A stretch of 64,000 nucleotides of DNA from Drosophila persimilis (taxonomy: Eukaryota; Arthropoda; Insecta; Diptera; Drosophilidae), in the NCBI RefSeq assembly GCF_003286085.1, contig NW_020825294.1, positions 13,662,501-13,726,500 on the forward strand, in the 5' to 3' direction. The position numbers were made by a program, and so were the translations under genes. Under the pieces are notes generated by a model. The model had not been told where the DNA came from. It did not search any database and saw only the letters and a list, made by a program, of their open reading frames with translations. The number at the start of each line of letters is the position of its first letter. Position 1 is the stretch's first letter. Positions 63,951 through 64,000 of the stretch are shown here, one piece after another.

Positions 63951-64000
63951 GATTTGTGTTGAGATGAAATAATTCTATTGATGTCGACTTGAAAGATCCA

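Overview
The window is Drosophila-type genomic DNA (species not determined). The evidence is a sarcoplasmic calcium-binding protein gene with short phase-matched exons, many DINE-1/INE-1-like elements, and insect BEL/Pao, gypsy, Jockey/CR1-like, LOA/R1-like, Tc1, hAT and Helitron relics. It is gene-poor and saturated with nested, fragmentary transposons, as in pericentromeric heterochromatin or the dot chromosome. That chromosomal assignment is inference.

Two host genes can be supported, both on the minus strand. (1) An intact gene for a sarcoplasmic Ca2+-binding protein (probably Scp1): five coding exons, 189 codons plus stop, from 27666 down to 8992, plus a likely 5' UTR exon ending at 27812. 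Introns of 5.4 and 11.2 kb are filled with transposons. (2) The 3' part of a C2H2 zinc-finger gene: five exons from 60390 down to 49749, encoding five fingers and a cysteine-rich C-terminal tail. Its 5' exons were not found and probably lie beyond the right edge.

Layout. 1-8243: a minus-strand gypsy element whose gag is interrupted by a 7.2 kb BEL/Pao element (579-7811, TSD GCAAT) that carries an env-like remnant. 8992-27666: Scp1, with a solo LTR, three layers of LINE (10298-17580), a cluster of DINE-like elements, a Helentron remnant and a long-inverted-repeat hAT derivative in its introns. 27.9-49.7 kb: intergenic transposon graveyard with LINE pieces, a BEL integrase fragment, a large inverted duplication (arms 36503-38148 and 40709-42255), a third LINE family (42258-45570) and an internally deleted BEL/Pao element (46243-48690, TSD GTAAC). 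49.7-60.4 kb: zinc-finger gene, with DINE, LINE and Tc1 relics in its introns. 60.4-64 kb: a GC-rich LTR-like block and an R1/LOA-type LINE relic.

The two host genes show no functional link. The repeat content explains most of the sequence. The most informative structures are those that allow an insertion history to be read: target-site duplications, one filled/empty site pair, and the inverted duplication. No CRISPR, rRNA or convincing tRNA gene was seen, and nothing points to a prokaryotic-style system.
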